A DNA stretch of 15,524 nucleotides from Bacteroidales bacterium (GTDB lineage: Bacteria; Bacteroidota; Bacteroidia; Bacteroidales; UBA932): assembly GCA_017472115.1 (NCBI GenBank), contig JAFUQW010000064.1:1-15524 (forward strand). Direction: 5' to 3'. The notes below the pieces were generated by a model, which searched no databases, was not told where the DNA came from, and saw only the letters and a list, made by a program, of their open reading frames with translations. A program made the position numbers and the translations under genes. Shown here piece by piece: positions 7,357 to 14,214 of the stretch; position 1 is the first letter of the stretch, and every line of letters starts with the position of its first letter.

Positions 7357-7482
7357 ACTGTTGCCGACACTTCCATCCGGAGAAGTGTCGGCAATAGCAC
7401 ATTTTTACAATACATTAGTATTCAACACATTACAAAAAGACTGCATTGCCGATGCCTCAGCCAAACGAAGTGTCGGCAACAC
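7357..7482. repeat. REPIN-like double-hairpin unit, copy 1
   Basis: The core of 119 bp (7361-7479) begins with TTGCCGACACTTC and ends with its reverse complement GAAGTGTCGGCAA, so it has 13-bp terminal inverted repeats. It folds as two hairpins. The first is perfect (7361-7373 with 7382-7394, 8-nt loop). The second is imperfect (7446-7458 with 7467-7479, 8-nt loop). A 51-nt AT-rich spacer lies between. Copy 2 at 8604-8729 has the same orientation and differs at eight core positions. The flanking ACTG and CAC are shared by both copies. It lies between ffh and the transposase gene; such units are normally mobilised by the RAYT enzyme they flank. Confidence 0.88.
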
Positions 7483-7511
7483 CTTTCAAAAAATATCTGA
7501 AAAACAAGCTG

Positions 7512-8360
7512 TTAACCGATAATATCAACCGCCGCATCCAGTGACAGATTGAATATACGCGCAATCTGTTTTGCCGTACAGCCGAACTGTTTACGGAATT
7601 CCATAACTACGCTCCGCATTTCCTCCGGTTCCATTTCATCCAGCGAGTTGGCATCATAACGCTTCTCAATAATTTCATCAAGCATACTCTTTAGAAGCAT
7701 ATCACTGAAAACCAGCGCCCCGAAATTCGTCTTTCGATGAGAAACACTAAGAAAATATTCAAACGATTTAGCTCTTCTGAAATGCTCCTCTACAAATCTT
7801 ACATCAACATATGATGACGGTTCTATATACCCTTGAGTATTGATATAGTATTTTTCCGATAGTCTGATCTTTGATTTCAGTTTCGTGCATGCCTCTCTCA
7901 CACCCAATCGAGTAACCGGCAAAGAATCTTGATAATAATCTATATTACTAAAATAACACCTGCCACTTCCCCATTCATAGCTTTGAGGCATACAGTTCAC
8001 ACCCGCGTTTACCGGATTATTCAGAACATAAGCGATAAGACGCTTCAGTCCCTCATCTGTAATATCCACACTTGCACATGTAGTCTTTACCTTATACAAT
8101 AACTTACGAACGCCATATTTAAGTGTCACATATCTTGAAATCAGATTCTTATAGAGATTTATAAACTGTTCCGCTTCATGCGCTTCAGCATAAACGACAA
8201 AATGAAAATGATTCGACATGAGAACAAAAGCCAGCATGCGCACAAATGACTGATGAACACATATCGCCACATAGTTCATTCCCGCGATATAATCTTCTCT
8301 ATCTCTAAAGATAAGATCACCCACCAGCCCCTTAGTAAAAATATGATAGTAACTTTTCAT
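7512..8360 (-). CDS. REP-associated tyrosine transposase (RAYT), IS200-like Y1 family
   Basis: A 282-residue enzyme of the HUH single-strand transposase superfamily. From the conserved start MKSYYHIFTKGLVGDLIF, the metal-binding HUH motif is NHFHF (H51, H53). The likely nucleophile is Y77 in LISRYVTLKYG. The family segment YVLNNPVNAGV follows. The C-terminal about 40 residues carry a helix-turn-helix-like segment (FGCTAKQIARIFNLSLDAA) that may bind the hairpins. The frame is open upstream to 8456, but those 32 residues fall outside the family's usual start and are rejected. It appears intact. It lies between two direct REPIN-like units, as expected of a domesticated RAYT that mobilises REP sequences rather than itself. 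Base composition is more AT-rich than its neighbours. Confidence 0.9.
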   Translation of the reverse strand: MKSYYHIFTKGLVGDLIFRDREDYIAGMNYVAICVHQSFVRMLAFVLMSNHFHFVVYAEAHEAEQFINLYKNLISRYVTLKYGVRKLLYKVKTTCASVDITDEGLKRLIAYVLNNPVNAGVNCMPQSYEWGSGRCYFSNIDYYQDSLPVTRLGVREACTKLKSKIRLSEKYYINTQGYIEPSSYVDVRFVEEHFRRAKSFEYFLSVSHRKTNFGALVFSDMLLKSMLDEIIEKRYDANSLDEMEPEEMRSVVMEFRKQFGCTAKQIARIFNLSLDAAVDIIG

Positions 8361-8385
8361 GGCACAAAGTTCCGGAACATTATCC

Positions 8386-8404
8386 GCGTAAAAAAAAATT
8401 ACGC
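8386..8404. repeat. Small inverted repeat before the transposase gene
   Basis: GCGTAA (8386-8391) and TTACGC (8399-8404) flank a seven-A loop, within the 5' leader of the transposase gene. It may form a hairpin that affects its expression. Weak support beyond symmetry. Confidence 0.35.
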
Positions 8405-8454
8405 AGTTAATTACAAAAAACAGCCACAGACAAGCACACAAGTACATTCCACAC

Positions 8455-8500
8455 ATGGAAATTTGTTGAATTTTGTAACAAAATCAAACAAATTTTCCAT
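8455..8500. repeat. 46-nt imperfect palindrome upstream of the transposase gene
   Basis: Arms ATGGAAATTTGTTGAATTTTG (read from 8455) and its near complement ending TTTTCCAT at 8500 flank a TAA loop. One base is bulged and two positions are mismatched, so a long AT-rich hairpin is possible on either strand. It is unrelated in sequence to the REP hairpins. It could be a regulatory structure in the transposase leader, an element end, or a leftover of another insertion. The rest of 8361-8607 holds no gene I can support. Confidence 0.5.
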
Positions 8501-8603
8501 CAGAACGCATCTACTTATCGGCAGATTTGAGTCCGATAGAGACAGTACATTTGAAAGTGAGATGGTAAGACTACCCGACGGCAACGCCTTTCCTATTATA
8601 AAC

Positions 8604-8729
8604 ACTGTTGCCGACACTTCCATCCGGAGAAGTGTCGGCAACAGCACATTTTCACAAAACATTAATATTCAACAAATTACAAAAAGAAAGCATTGCCGAT
8701 GCCTCAGCCAAACGCAGTGTCGGCAACAC
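8604..8729. repeat. REPIN-like double-hairpin unit, copy 2
   Basis: Core 8608-8726, also 119 bp. The first hairpin is perfect (8608-8620 with 8629-8641, loop CATCCGGA). The second is imperfect (8693-8705 with 8714-8726, loop AGCCAAAC). It is in direct orientation relative to copy 1. One difference (GCAGTG for GAAGTG) lies in the outer 3' arm, so its terminal repeats match at 12 of 13 positions. It lies nine bases beyond the outer end of the CAC flank from the stop codon of the 46-aa gene and may act as that operon's 3' hairpin. Confidence 0.88.
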
Positions 8730-8737
8730 TCTAGGGA

Positions 8738-8878
8738 TTATTTTGGTTTATTCTCTTCCTCCAGCCGCTTGCGGTAGGCGTCCATACGCTTTTTCCAGGC
8801 GAGCTGGCGGGCACGCTGTTCCTTAGCCTTGCGTGCCTGGAGATCTTCCATCTTTTTCTCTAAATAATTATCTGCCAT
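8738..8878 (-). CDS. 46-aa charged, probably helical protein
   Basis: An ATG at 8878 opens a 46-codon frame beginning MADNYLEKKMEDLQARKAKE and ending EEENKPK. It is extremely rich in Lys, Arg and Glu, has no hydrophobic stretch, and is likely one long amphipathic or coiled-coil helix in the cytoplasm. The gene follows manC on the same strand after about 47 bases and ends just before the REPIN-like copy 2. Similar tiny MADNYLE-type proteins occur in Bacteroidales genomes (from memory); their function is unknown to me. Composition, operon position and a coherent reading frame support it. Confidence 0.65.
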   Translation of the reverse strand: MADNYLEKKMEDLQARKAKEQRARQLAWKKRMDAYRKRLEEENKPK

Positions 8879-8925
8879 ATCATCTATTGATAGAGACCTG
8901 GAGCAATTTCGGAGCACTCGGTCGG

Positions 8926-9969
8926 TCAGTCTTTTGCGTAAGTGGTGATGTTCTGCTCATGATCCAGACGGCAGACAAGGAGACAGCTATTATGCTCTGC
9001 CACGATACAGTTCTCCAGGCCCTGAACCACTACCCTCTTCGCATTCGGAGCATGCACGATGCAACCCTTGGTATCGAAGAGACGTACATCCTCACCTACG
9101 ACTGCATTACCGTCCGCATCCTGAGGCATCAGAGTCCTGAGAGAGCCCCATGTGCCGAGATCGCTCCATCCGAAATCAGCCGGAATGGTATATATGCAAT
9201 CTGCCTTCTCCATCACCGCATAGTCAATCGAAATCTTCTCGCATGTAGGAAAAAGTTCAGCCACAACTGATTGTTCATCAGGAGAATAGAACGATTGAGA
9301 CATTCTGTCCATGATCTCCGCGAGCACAGGAGTATGACGACGGAGTTCGGAAGTGATGGTATCAACATTCCAGACGAATATACCGGCATTCCAAAGATAA
9401 TTGCCTGCAGCAAGATATTCTAAAGCCACTTCGAGAGAAGGCTTCTCGCGGAACGAATCCACCTTGAGGACCTCTCCTTCGGCCTGAGCTCCAGCAGCAA
9501 TATATCCATATCCGGTCTCGGGACGGCTCGGCTTGATTCCGACGGTCACGATCCGACGGTCAGATGCAGTGAAGTCCAGGGCTTTTGATATCACGCGTGC
9601 AAACTCTGAAGTATTCACCACAAGAGCATCAGAAGGAGTCACGACGACATTAGCCTGCGGATGACGCTGACGTATCTTCCAGCACGCATAGGCGATGCAT
9701 GGAGCCGTATTACGCATAGCCGGCTCTGCAAGGATATGATCTGCAGGTATTTCCGGAAGCTGCTTTTTCACGATATCGACATACCTCTCACCGGTCACCA
9801 CCCAGAAATTCTCCTTCGGGCACACAGGGGCGAACCGGTCAACAGTCATCTGGATCAGAGTCCTTCCGACTCCCATCACATCAACAAACTGCTTCGGCAT
9901 CTGAGGCGTACTCATCGGCCAGAACCTGCTTCCGATTCCGCCGGCCATTATAACAACATGATTCTCCAT
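8926..9969 (-). CDS. manC: Mannose-1-phosphate guanylyltransferase
   Basis: Makes GDP-mannose from mannose-1-phosphate and GTP in the cytoplasm, for mannose-, fucose- or rhamnose-containing surface glycans. The 347-residue protein has the nucleotidyltransferase signature GGIGSRFWPMSTPQMPKQF (11-29). Further motifs are EPAMRNTAPCIAYA, the substrate-site TPSDALV, FREKPS, NAGIFVWN, and SIDYAVMEKAD with DFGWSDLGTW. It is the short form without a C-terminal cupin (phosphomannose isomerase) domain. It lies 32 bases after the epimerase gene in the same operon. The symbol follows family usage. Confidence 0.95.
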   Translation of the reverse strand: MENHVVIMAGGIGSRFWPMSTPQMPKQFVDVMGVGRTLIQMTVDRFAPVCPKENFWVVTGERYVDIVKKQLPEIPADHILAEPAMRNTAPCIAYACWKIRQRHPQANVVVTPSDALVVNTSEFARVISKALDFTASDRRIVTVGIKPSRPETGYGYIAAGAQAEGEVLKVDSFREKPSLEVALEYLAAGNYLWNAGIFVWNVDTITSELRRHTPVLAEIMDRMSQSFYSPDEQSVVAELFPTCEKISIDYAVMEKADCIYTIPADFGWSDLGTWGSLRTLMPQDADGNAVVGEDVRLFDTKGCIVHAPNAKRVVVQGLENCIVAEHNSCLLVCRLDHEQNITTYAKD

Positions 9970-10001
9970 AACATCAAATATTTTAAATGAATCAGCCCCG
10001 A

Positions 10002-11045
10002 TCAGGCCTTCCTCAACGGATTCTTATCCGATAAATACCATTTCACAAACTCGGCCACTCCCTCGTGGAGCGAAACCTGCGGCTTGTAACCGATATGCTT
10101 CTCTAACTTCGAAGTATCCGCGTTCGTCTGATACACATCTCCCTGCTGCATAGGCAGATATAGCTTCTCCGCCTCCTTACCGAGAGCCCTTTCAAGTTCC
10201 GAAATGAAATCCATAAGCTTCACCGGCTGCGAACAGCCGATATTGAATATCCTGTATGGAACTCCATTGGCGCATTCGTCCGCAACCGAAGGACGGTCCA
10301 GAGCATGAATCGTGCCCGCGACAATGTCATCGATATATGTAAAGTCGCGTATCAGATCGCCTTCATTGAAAATCTTTATAGGCTTACCTTCGGTCATGGC
10401 ATTCGCAAACAGCATGGGAGCCATATCAGGACGGCTCCAAGGTCCATATACCGTAAAGAAACGCAGGCCGGTCACAGGAATGCCGTAAAGCTTCGCATAA
10501 CTGTGAGCCATCAGTTCGTCAGCCTTCTTTGTAGCGGCATAAAGACTCACCGGAGTATCCACCTTGTCATCCTCAGAATAAGGAACCTGCGAATTCAGTC
10601 CATAGACAGAACTTGAAGAAGCAAAGACCAGATGTGAGACAGGATTATGACGGCATGCCTCGAGAATATTCAGGAATCCTAGGACATTGCTCTGCACATA
10701 AGCATACGGATTCTCCACAGAATAGCGGACGCCCACCTGTGCAGCCAGATTGACAACGGCATCGAAGTGCTCAGAAGCAAACAACTCATCCACCGACGGT
10801 TTGTCGCATATATCCATCCTGACGAAGCGGCATCCGGGCCACACAGAACTGCTCTGACAATCCCCGAAAGCATATCCGTCAGCCGGTTGCGGAAAACCGC
10901 ACTCCGCCAGACGACCATACTTGAGACGGACATCGTAGTAATCATTCATATTATCTATGCCTACGACATCGTCCCCTCTCATTGCAAGAGCAGACATGAC
11001 CTTCGCCCCGATGAACCCGGCAGCACCTGTAACAAGAACCTTCAT
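10002..11045 (-). CDS. UDP-glucuronate 4-epimerase (GalE-like SDR)
   Basis: An extended short-chain dehydrogenase/reductase of 347 residues, predicted to interconvert UDP-glucuronate and UDP-galacturonate using bound NAD. The Rossmann motif is TGAAGFIG (6-13). DNMNDYYDVRLKYGRL (31-46) is the segment typical of the CapI/GAE glucuronate epimerases. Also visible are SSSVYG (144-149), catalytic YAATK (Y169, K173) and GPWSRPDMA. The preceding UDP-glucose dehydrogenase gene, three bases upstream, would supply the substrate, which supports UDP-GlcA rather than UDP-Glc as substrate. The product probably enters capsule or O-antigen. Confidence 0.9.
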   Translation of the reverse strand: MKVLVTGAAGFIGAKVMSALAMRGDDVVGIDNMNDYYDVRLKYGRLAECGFPQPADGYAFGDCQSSSVWPGCRFVRMDICDKPSVDELFASEHFDAVVNLAAQVGVRYSVENPYAYVQSNVLGFLNILEACRHNPVSHLVFASSSSVYGLNSQVPYSEDDKVDTPVSLYAATKKADELMAHSYAKLYGIPVTGLRFFTVYGPWSRPDMAPMLFANAMTEGKPIKIFNEGDLIRDFTYIDDIVAGTIHALDRPSVADECANGVPYRIFNIGCSQPVKLMDFISELERALGKEAEKLYLPMQQGDVYQTNADTSKLEKHIGYKPQVSLHEGVAEFVKWYLSDKNPLRKA

Positions 11046-11048
11046 CCT

Positions 11049-12287
11049 CTAATCTCTCTTGAAAATATCCCTCGTATAGACCTTATCCTTCACATCGTCC
11101 AGCGACTCGTCATAACGGTTGGCGATGATGGCATCAGACATAGCCTTGAAGCGGGCCAGATCGTTCACCACCTCACTTCCGTAGAAAGTCGTACCGTCCT
11201 CAAGGACAGGCTCATAAACAATCACCTTGGCGCCCTTCGCCTTCACACGCTTCATCACGCCCTGGATCGAACTCTGACGGAAATTATCCGAGTTGCTCTT
11301 CATCGTCAGACGATACACTCCGATGGTGCATGGCCTTTCGTATGAAGCCTCGTAAGACGGTCCTTCACTGTATGAATAATATCCCGCCATCTGCAGGACC
11401 CTGTCCGCGATATAATCCTTGCGTGTTCGGTTGCTCTCCACGATCGCACGCACCAGATTCTGAGGCACATCCTCATAATTGGCAAGGAGCTGCTTCGTAT
11501 CCTTCGGCAGACAATATCCGCCATATCCGAAAGAAGGATTGTTGTAATGACTTCCGATGCGAGGATCAAGGCAGACACCCTCGATTATCTTGTGGGTATC
11601 AAGACCCTTCATCTCGGCATAAGTGTCAAGTTCGTTGAAATAAGATACGCGCAGGGCCAGATAGGTGTTTGCAAAAAGCTTCACGGCCTCTGCCTCGGTG
11701 AACCCCATGAATAGAGTCTCAACATCCGGCCTGAGGGAAGCCTCCTTGAGAAGTCCTGCAAAGGTCTCGGCAGCAGCCTTGAGACGCGGATCGGAAAGAT
11801 CCGTTCCCACTATGATACGCGAAGGATAGAGATTGTCATACAGAGCCTTCGACTCACGCAGGAACTCCGGGCTGAAAAGGATGTTGGAACTGCCGGTCCT
11901 GGCACGTATCGCCTCGGTGTAGCCCACCGGAATGGTTGACTTGATCACCATCACAGCATCCGGGTTGCACGAAATCACCTGACTGATGACAGACTCCACC
12001 GCAGAAGTGTCGAAGAAATTCTTCTTCGCATCATAATTAGTAGGAGCAGCTATCACCACGAAATCCGCATCTCCATATGCTTCCACGGCGTCAAGAGTAG
12101 CTGTCAGATCAAGCTCCTTCTCAGCAAAATATTTCTCAATGTATTCGTCCTGGATCGGCGACTTTCTGCGGTTGATCATCTCCACCTTCCCGGGCACAAT
12201 ATCTACAGCCTTGACGCTGTGCTTCTGCGCGAGAAGAGTCGCAAGTGAAAGTCCCACATATCCTGTTCCTGCTACTGCTATCTTCAT
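11049..12287 (-). CDS. ugd: UDP-glucose 6-dehydrogenase
   Basis: Oxidises UDP-glucose to UDP-glucuronate with two NAD+ molecules. The protein has 412 residues. It has the N-terminal NAD motif GTGYVGLS (7-14), STIPVGYT (117-124), EFLRESKA, a middle dimer helix, and catalytic Cys259 in [13 protein letters not shown]-terminal UDP-binding Rossmann domain includes [17 protein letters not shown]. The length is typical for the short Ugd class. It is the second gene of the sugar operon and is followed after three bases by the epimerase gene that uses its product. Confidence 0.96.
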   Translation of the reverse strand: MKIAVAGTGYVGLSLATLLAQKHSVKAVDIVPGKVEMINRRKSPIQDEYIEKYFAEKELDLTATLDAVEAYGDADFVVIAAPTNYDAKKNFFDTSAVESVISQVISCNPDAVMVIKSTIPVGYTEAIRARTGSSNILFSPEFLRESKALYDNLYPSRIIVGTDLSDPRLKAAAETFAGLLKEASLRPDVETLFMGFTEAEAVKLFANTYLALRVSYFNELDTYAEMKGLDTHKIIEGVCLDPRIGSHYNNPSFGYGGYCLPKDTKQLLANYEDVPQNLVRAIVESNRTRKDYIADRVLQMAGYYSYSEGPSYEASYERPCTIGVYRLTMKSNSDNFRQSSIQGVMKRVKAKGAKVIVYEPVLEDGTTFYGSEVVNDLARFKAMSDAIIANRYDESLDDVKDKVYTRDIFKRD

Positions 12288-12310
12288 ATGATCGTTTTCA
12301 ATTCACAAAT

Positions 12311-13462
12311 TTAAGCATTTCTGCGGAATAAGCCGGAAACCTTAACCCTGAAATCTGTCCATACAGCAGAAAAGCCGACTGCAAGTGTGTTGCCGAGCTG
12401 TGTAAACGTCTGATCCGGGAACATAAAAAGAAGGGCTGCAGCCTTGCTCATGTGCCCGCACAGTGAGCGGGTCTTGTTGAGAAGATAGTTGGTACCACGA
12501 TTCTTGATAATAGAGCGTTCCTTTCCGAAATTGCCCTCGTCAAGGACACGTCTTACAATCTTCCCTACTTTCCCGTCCTGCGATCTGTCATAGAACGGGA
12601 ACTCTTCCTCCGGCATGCCAAGCTTCTCAACGAGCACACATCCGAAAGCCTTCCACGGTTTCATCATATCCATGTCATTCAACAACTTACCGAGATATTC
12701 AAGATCCAGCCGGCCCTTGCGAGCATGGAGGAACATCATCCAGTCACAGAACTGTCTGAGGCCTATGCCACTTGTAAGGAAATGATGGAAAAGATGGTTG
12801 AATATGAAGAATGCATTGAAATCATCAGCAGGCGTGTTTACAGCTGTGCCGCCAAAATCGTAAGTCACAAGGCCTGTCGATGTACCTTTGTCGGAAGCCG
12901 CCTGATAAATCACATTCCTCTTGGGTGACACAATAAGATCAGTCAGCCTGTGCACCTCCACCTCAACGCCTCCCGGCATAGTCACATGGTAATGCTTTCC
13001 GACGTTCACGCGCTCCGCCTCATCCACCTTCTCCGCAATAGGAGCAAGAATCTCACGAACCCTTTCCCCTTTCCCGAGTCCGACATAAAGATCGATGTCA
13101 CCACATTGGCGAAGCTCCGGCTGAGGATAATTGCGTGCAATTCCCTGCCCTTTGAGCAGTACGGATTCCACTCCGTTCTCCCTCAAGACAGAAACGACCT
13201 TGACCAAAGTACCGTTAAGCAGATTATGCGTAAGCATGCTGCTCATCACAAACTTCTTCACCTTATTCTTCAACTCCTCTGGAACCCTCTGCGAGAGCTC
13301 TGCATCGGAAAGCAGCACATTACCCACAATACCCAGCACCGACTGGCTCTTGGCCAGCCTCACCACATTCACCCATTCGTCAAACCCCTCCGGCACCTGC
13401 GGCCTTACACCCCACATGCCTGCCTTCAGGATCTCCAGAAAAACTGCTTCAAATTGTTTCAT
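12311..13462 (-). CDS. Nucleotidyltransferase-fold protein of polysaccharide loci (NTP_transf_5-like)
   Basis: A 383-residue cytoplasmic protein. Its central part has the nucleotidyltransferase-like pattern LLKGQGIARNYP (102-113) followed by GDIDLYV (121-127), with the two acidic residues expected at a metal site. This matches the uncharacterised NTP_transf_5 family found in capsule and exopolysaccharide clusters. The N-terminus is helical and the C-terminal half is conserved-looking but featureless to me. The substrate is unknown; a transferase acting on a sugar or nucleotide in surface-glycan assembly is an inference. It is the first gene of the operon, 23 bases before ugd. Confidence 0.8.
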   Translation of the reverse strand: MKQFEAVFLEILKAGMWGVRPQVPEGFDEWVNVVRLAKSQSVLGIVGNVLLSDAELSQRVPEELKNKVKKFVMSSMLTHNLLNGTLVKVVSVLRENGVESVLLKGQGIARNYPQPELRQCGDIDLYVGLGKGERVREILAPIAEKVDEAERVNVGKHYHVTMPGGVEVEVHRLTDLIVSPKRNVIYQAASDKGTSTGLVTYDFGGTAVNTPADDFNAFFIFNHLFHHFLTSGIGLRQFCDWMMFLHARKGRLDLEYLGKLLNDMDMMKPWKAFGCVLVEKLGMPEEEFPFYDRSQDGKVGKIVRRVLDEGNFGKERSIIKNRGTNYLLNKTRSLCGHMSKAAALLFMFPDQTFTQLGNTLAVGFSAVWTDFRVKVSGLFRRNA

Positions 13463-13506
13463 CGCTTATCATATCATTATGAGGCTCTGCCTCAATAAAA
13501 CATAAA

Positions 13507-13516
13507 TGCAAATATA
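13507..13516 (-). promoter_or_regulatory. -7 box of the sugar-nucleotide operon promoter
   Basis: On the minus strand TATATTTGCA matches the phylum -7 consensus, about 45 bases before the ATG at 13462. The -33 region (about 13536) is weak and lies within the ncRNA promoter on the other strand. Confidence 0.6.
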
Positions 13517-13531
13517 ATTAAAATATAAGAG

Positions 13532-13565
13532 TTGTGGCTTATCGGAGTTTTTTTATAACTTTGCA
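13532..13565 (+). promoter_or_regulatory. Promoter of the candidate ncRNA
   Basis: A -33 TTG (13532-13534) and a -7 TAACTTTGCA (13556-13565) are 21 bases apart. Transcription would begin near 13570 and run away from the sugar operon. Confidence 0.72.
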
Positions 13566-13569
13566 GCAA

Positions 13570-13700
13570 GATATAATCCGCGATACGGATGAGGTATTTC
13601 GACAAGTGCCAAGACCCCGCCCCGAGCCTCACCATAAAGGTAGCCATCCGTCGCGTCATCCTGGGGCAAAAATTCAGGATGCTCACCGAGCATCCTTTTT
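13570..13700 (+). ncRNA. Candidate structured non-coding RNA, about 130 nt
   Basis: A consensus promoter ends at 13565 and a perfect terminator hairpin with five T's ends at 13700, with no convincing reading frame between. A long-range helix pairs CGCG (13579-13582) and ACGGATG (13585-13591) with CATCCGT (13645-13651) and CGCG (13652-13655), leaving a 2-nt bulge. A GAGG/CCTC pairing and a C-rich stretch (13614-13623) that can pair GGGG (13663-13666) lie within reach. GC content is higher than the surrounding intergenic DNA. It may belong to a phylum-restricted RNA class such as Bacteroidales-1 (proposed to be 6S-like), but I cannot confirm this. It lacks the SRP RNA hallmark AGCAGCC. Confidence 0.6.
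13676..13700 (+). terminator. Intrinsic terminator of the candidate ncRNA
   Basis: AGGATGCTC (13676-13684) and GAGCATCCT (13688-13696) form a perfect 9-bp stem with a 3-nt ACC loop, ending in a T-run (13696-13700). The 137-aa gene on the minus strand stops at 13700, and on that strand the hairpin is followed by GAATTTTTG, so it may terminate both transcripts. Confidence 0.85.
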
Positions 13701-14113
13701 CATACATTTAAAGCAGTAATACAATACTGCACTTTCTCATGTGACCTTCGTCGCACCCCGACAGTCATTTTAACCAGGCCGATTCCGATACACTCATAAT
13801 GCATTATTATCATTTTTTCAAAAGGTTTCTGATTACCATTGGTTTTAGCCCTCATACTTGTTACTCTTCTCGCATTTGTCAAAATAGCATCCAATTGCAA
13901 AACTGCTAGAGTAGAATGATAAGATCTTGCAGCATGGGCACATGTTTCTGTGATAGAAACAAAACGAATATTGATAAACTCCTTTAAAGAAATGTTAAAT
14001 CTTTTCTGAGCAGGGTTTTGCAACTTCCATTCGTGATAAAACCTGGATATAATCTGCCTTCGCCTCTCAATATCAGATTGACTCGTTCCTTGCGGTATTT
14101 CTTCGACTTTCAT
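13700..14113 (-). CDS. Conserved hypothetical protein of Bacteroidales polysaccharide loci
   Basis: A 137-residue soluble basic protein without signal peptide or membrane segment. Notable stretches are ERRRQIISRFYHEWK (17-31), NISLKEFINIRFVSITET, YHSTLAVLQLDAILTNA and the C-terminal VKMTVGVRRRSHEKVQYCITA. The sequence looks like a small conserved family I associate with Bacteroides capsule and mobile regions (from memory, no search done). The function is unknown; the basic face and helical N-terminus would suit nucleic-acid binding, which is speculation. A candidate promoter lies just upstream, and the gene ends at the terminator shared with the opposing ncRNA. Confidence 0.72.
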   Translation of the reverse strand: MKVEEIPQGTSQSDIERRRQIISRFYHEWKLQNPAQKRFNISLKEFINIRFVSITETCAHAARSYHSTLAVLQLDAILTNARRVTSMRAKTNGNQKPFEKMIIMHYECIGIGLVKMTVGVRRRSHEKVQYCITALNV

Positions 14114-14138
14114 AATACAGCTTTAATATTTATACAGG

Positions 14139-14170
14139 CAAATAAAGCTCACTCGCATCAAAACCGCAAA
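14139..14170 (-). promoter_or_regulatory. Candidate promoter of the 137-aa gene
   Basis: On the minus strand, TTTG (14170-14167) and TTTATTTG (14146-14139) are 20 bases apart, about 26 bases before the ATG at 14113. The -7 box has one mismatch (TT for TA). The remaining AT-rich gap to the rfbB stop holds nothing else I can support. Confidence 0.5.
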
Positions 14171-14214
14171 GTCATTCGTCACATTTTTCTTTTATTTAAT
14201 GTTTTTGTGTGTTT

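Larger units (their letters stand above)
7361..8726. mobile_element. RAYT cassette bounded by two direct REPIN-like units
   Basis: The region from the first to the last REP hairpin (1366 bp) contains the transposase gene and about 250 bp of AT-rich upstream DNA, bracketed by 119-bp direct repeats about 93% identical. It separates two unrelated operons (lysA-ffh and the sugar-nucleotide genes). No target-site duplication is certain: only ACTG before and CAC after each repeat are shared, and these may belong to the repeat. Confidence 0.7.

Noticed and set aside
8361..8456. 32-residue N-terminal extension of the transposase
   Set aside because: RAYT proteins begin with the MKSYYHIF-type segment; the extension starts within the palindrome and is hydrophobic and uncharacteristic.
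8411..8662. 83-aa minus-strand frame upstream of the transposase
   Set aside because: It spans a REP hairpin and the 46-nt palindrome and has no recognisable protein features; chance frame in repeat DNA.
13570..13700. SRP (4.5S) RNA
   Set aside because: The conserved GGAA-type apical loop and AGCAGCC segment are absent on both strands.
13534..13719. 61-aa plus-strand frame over the ncRNA
   Set aside because: It begins upstream of the promoter's -7 box with a non-ATG start, runs through the terminator, and has low-complexity Pro/His/Arg composition.
13713..13730. GCAGTA/TACTGC hairpin as a terminator
   Set aside because: It lies within the last codons of the 137-aa gene, has a short stem and no T-run; the hairpin at 13676-13696 is the better candidate.
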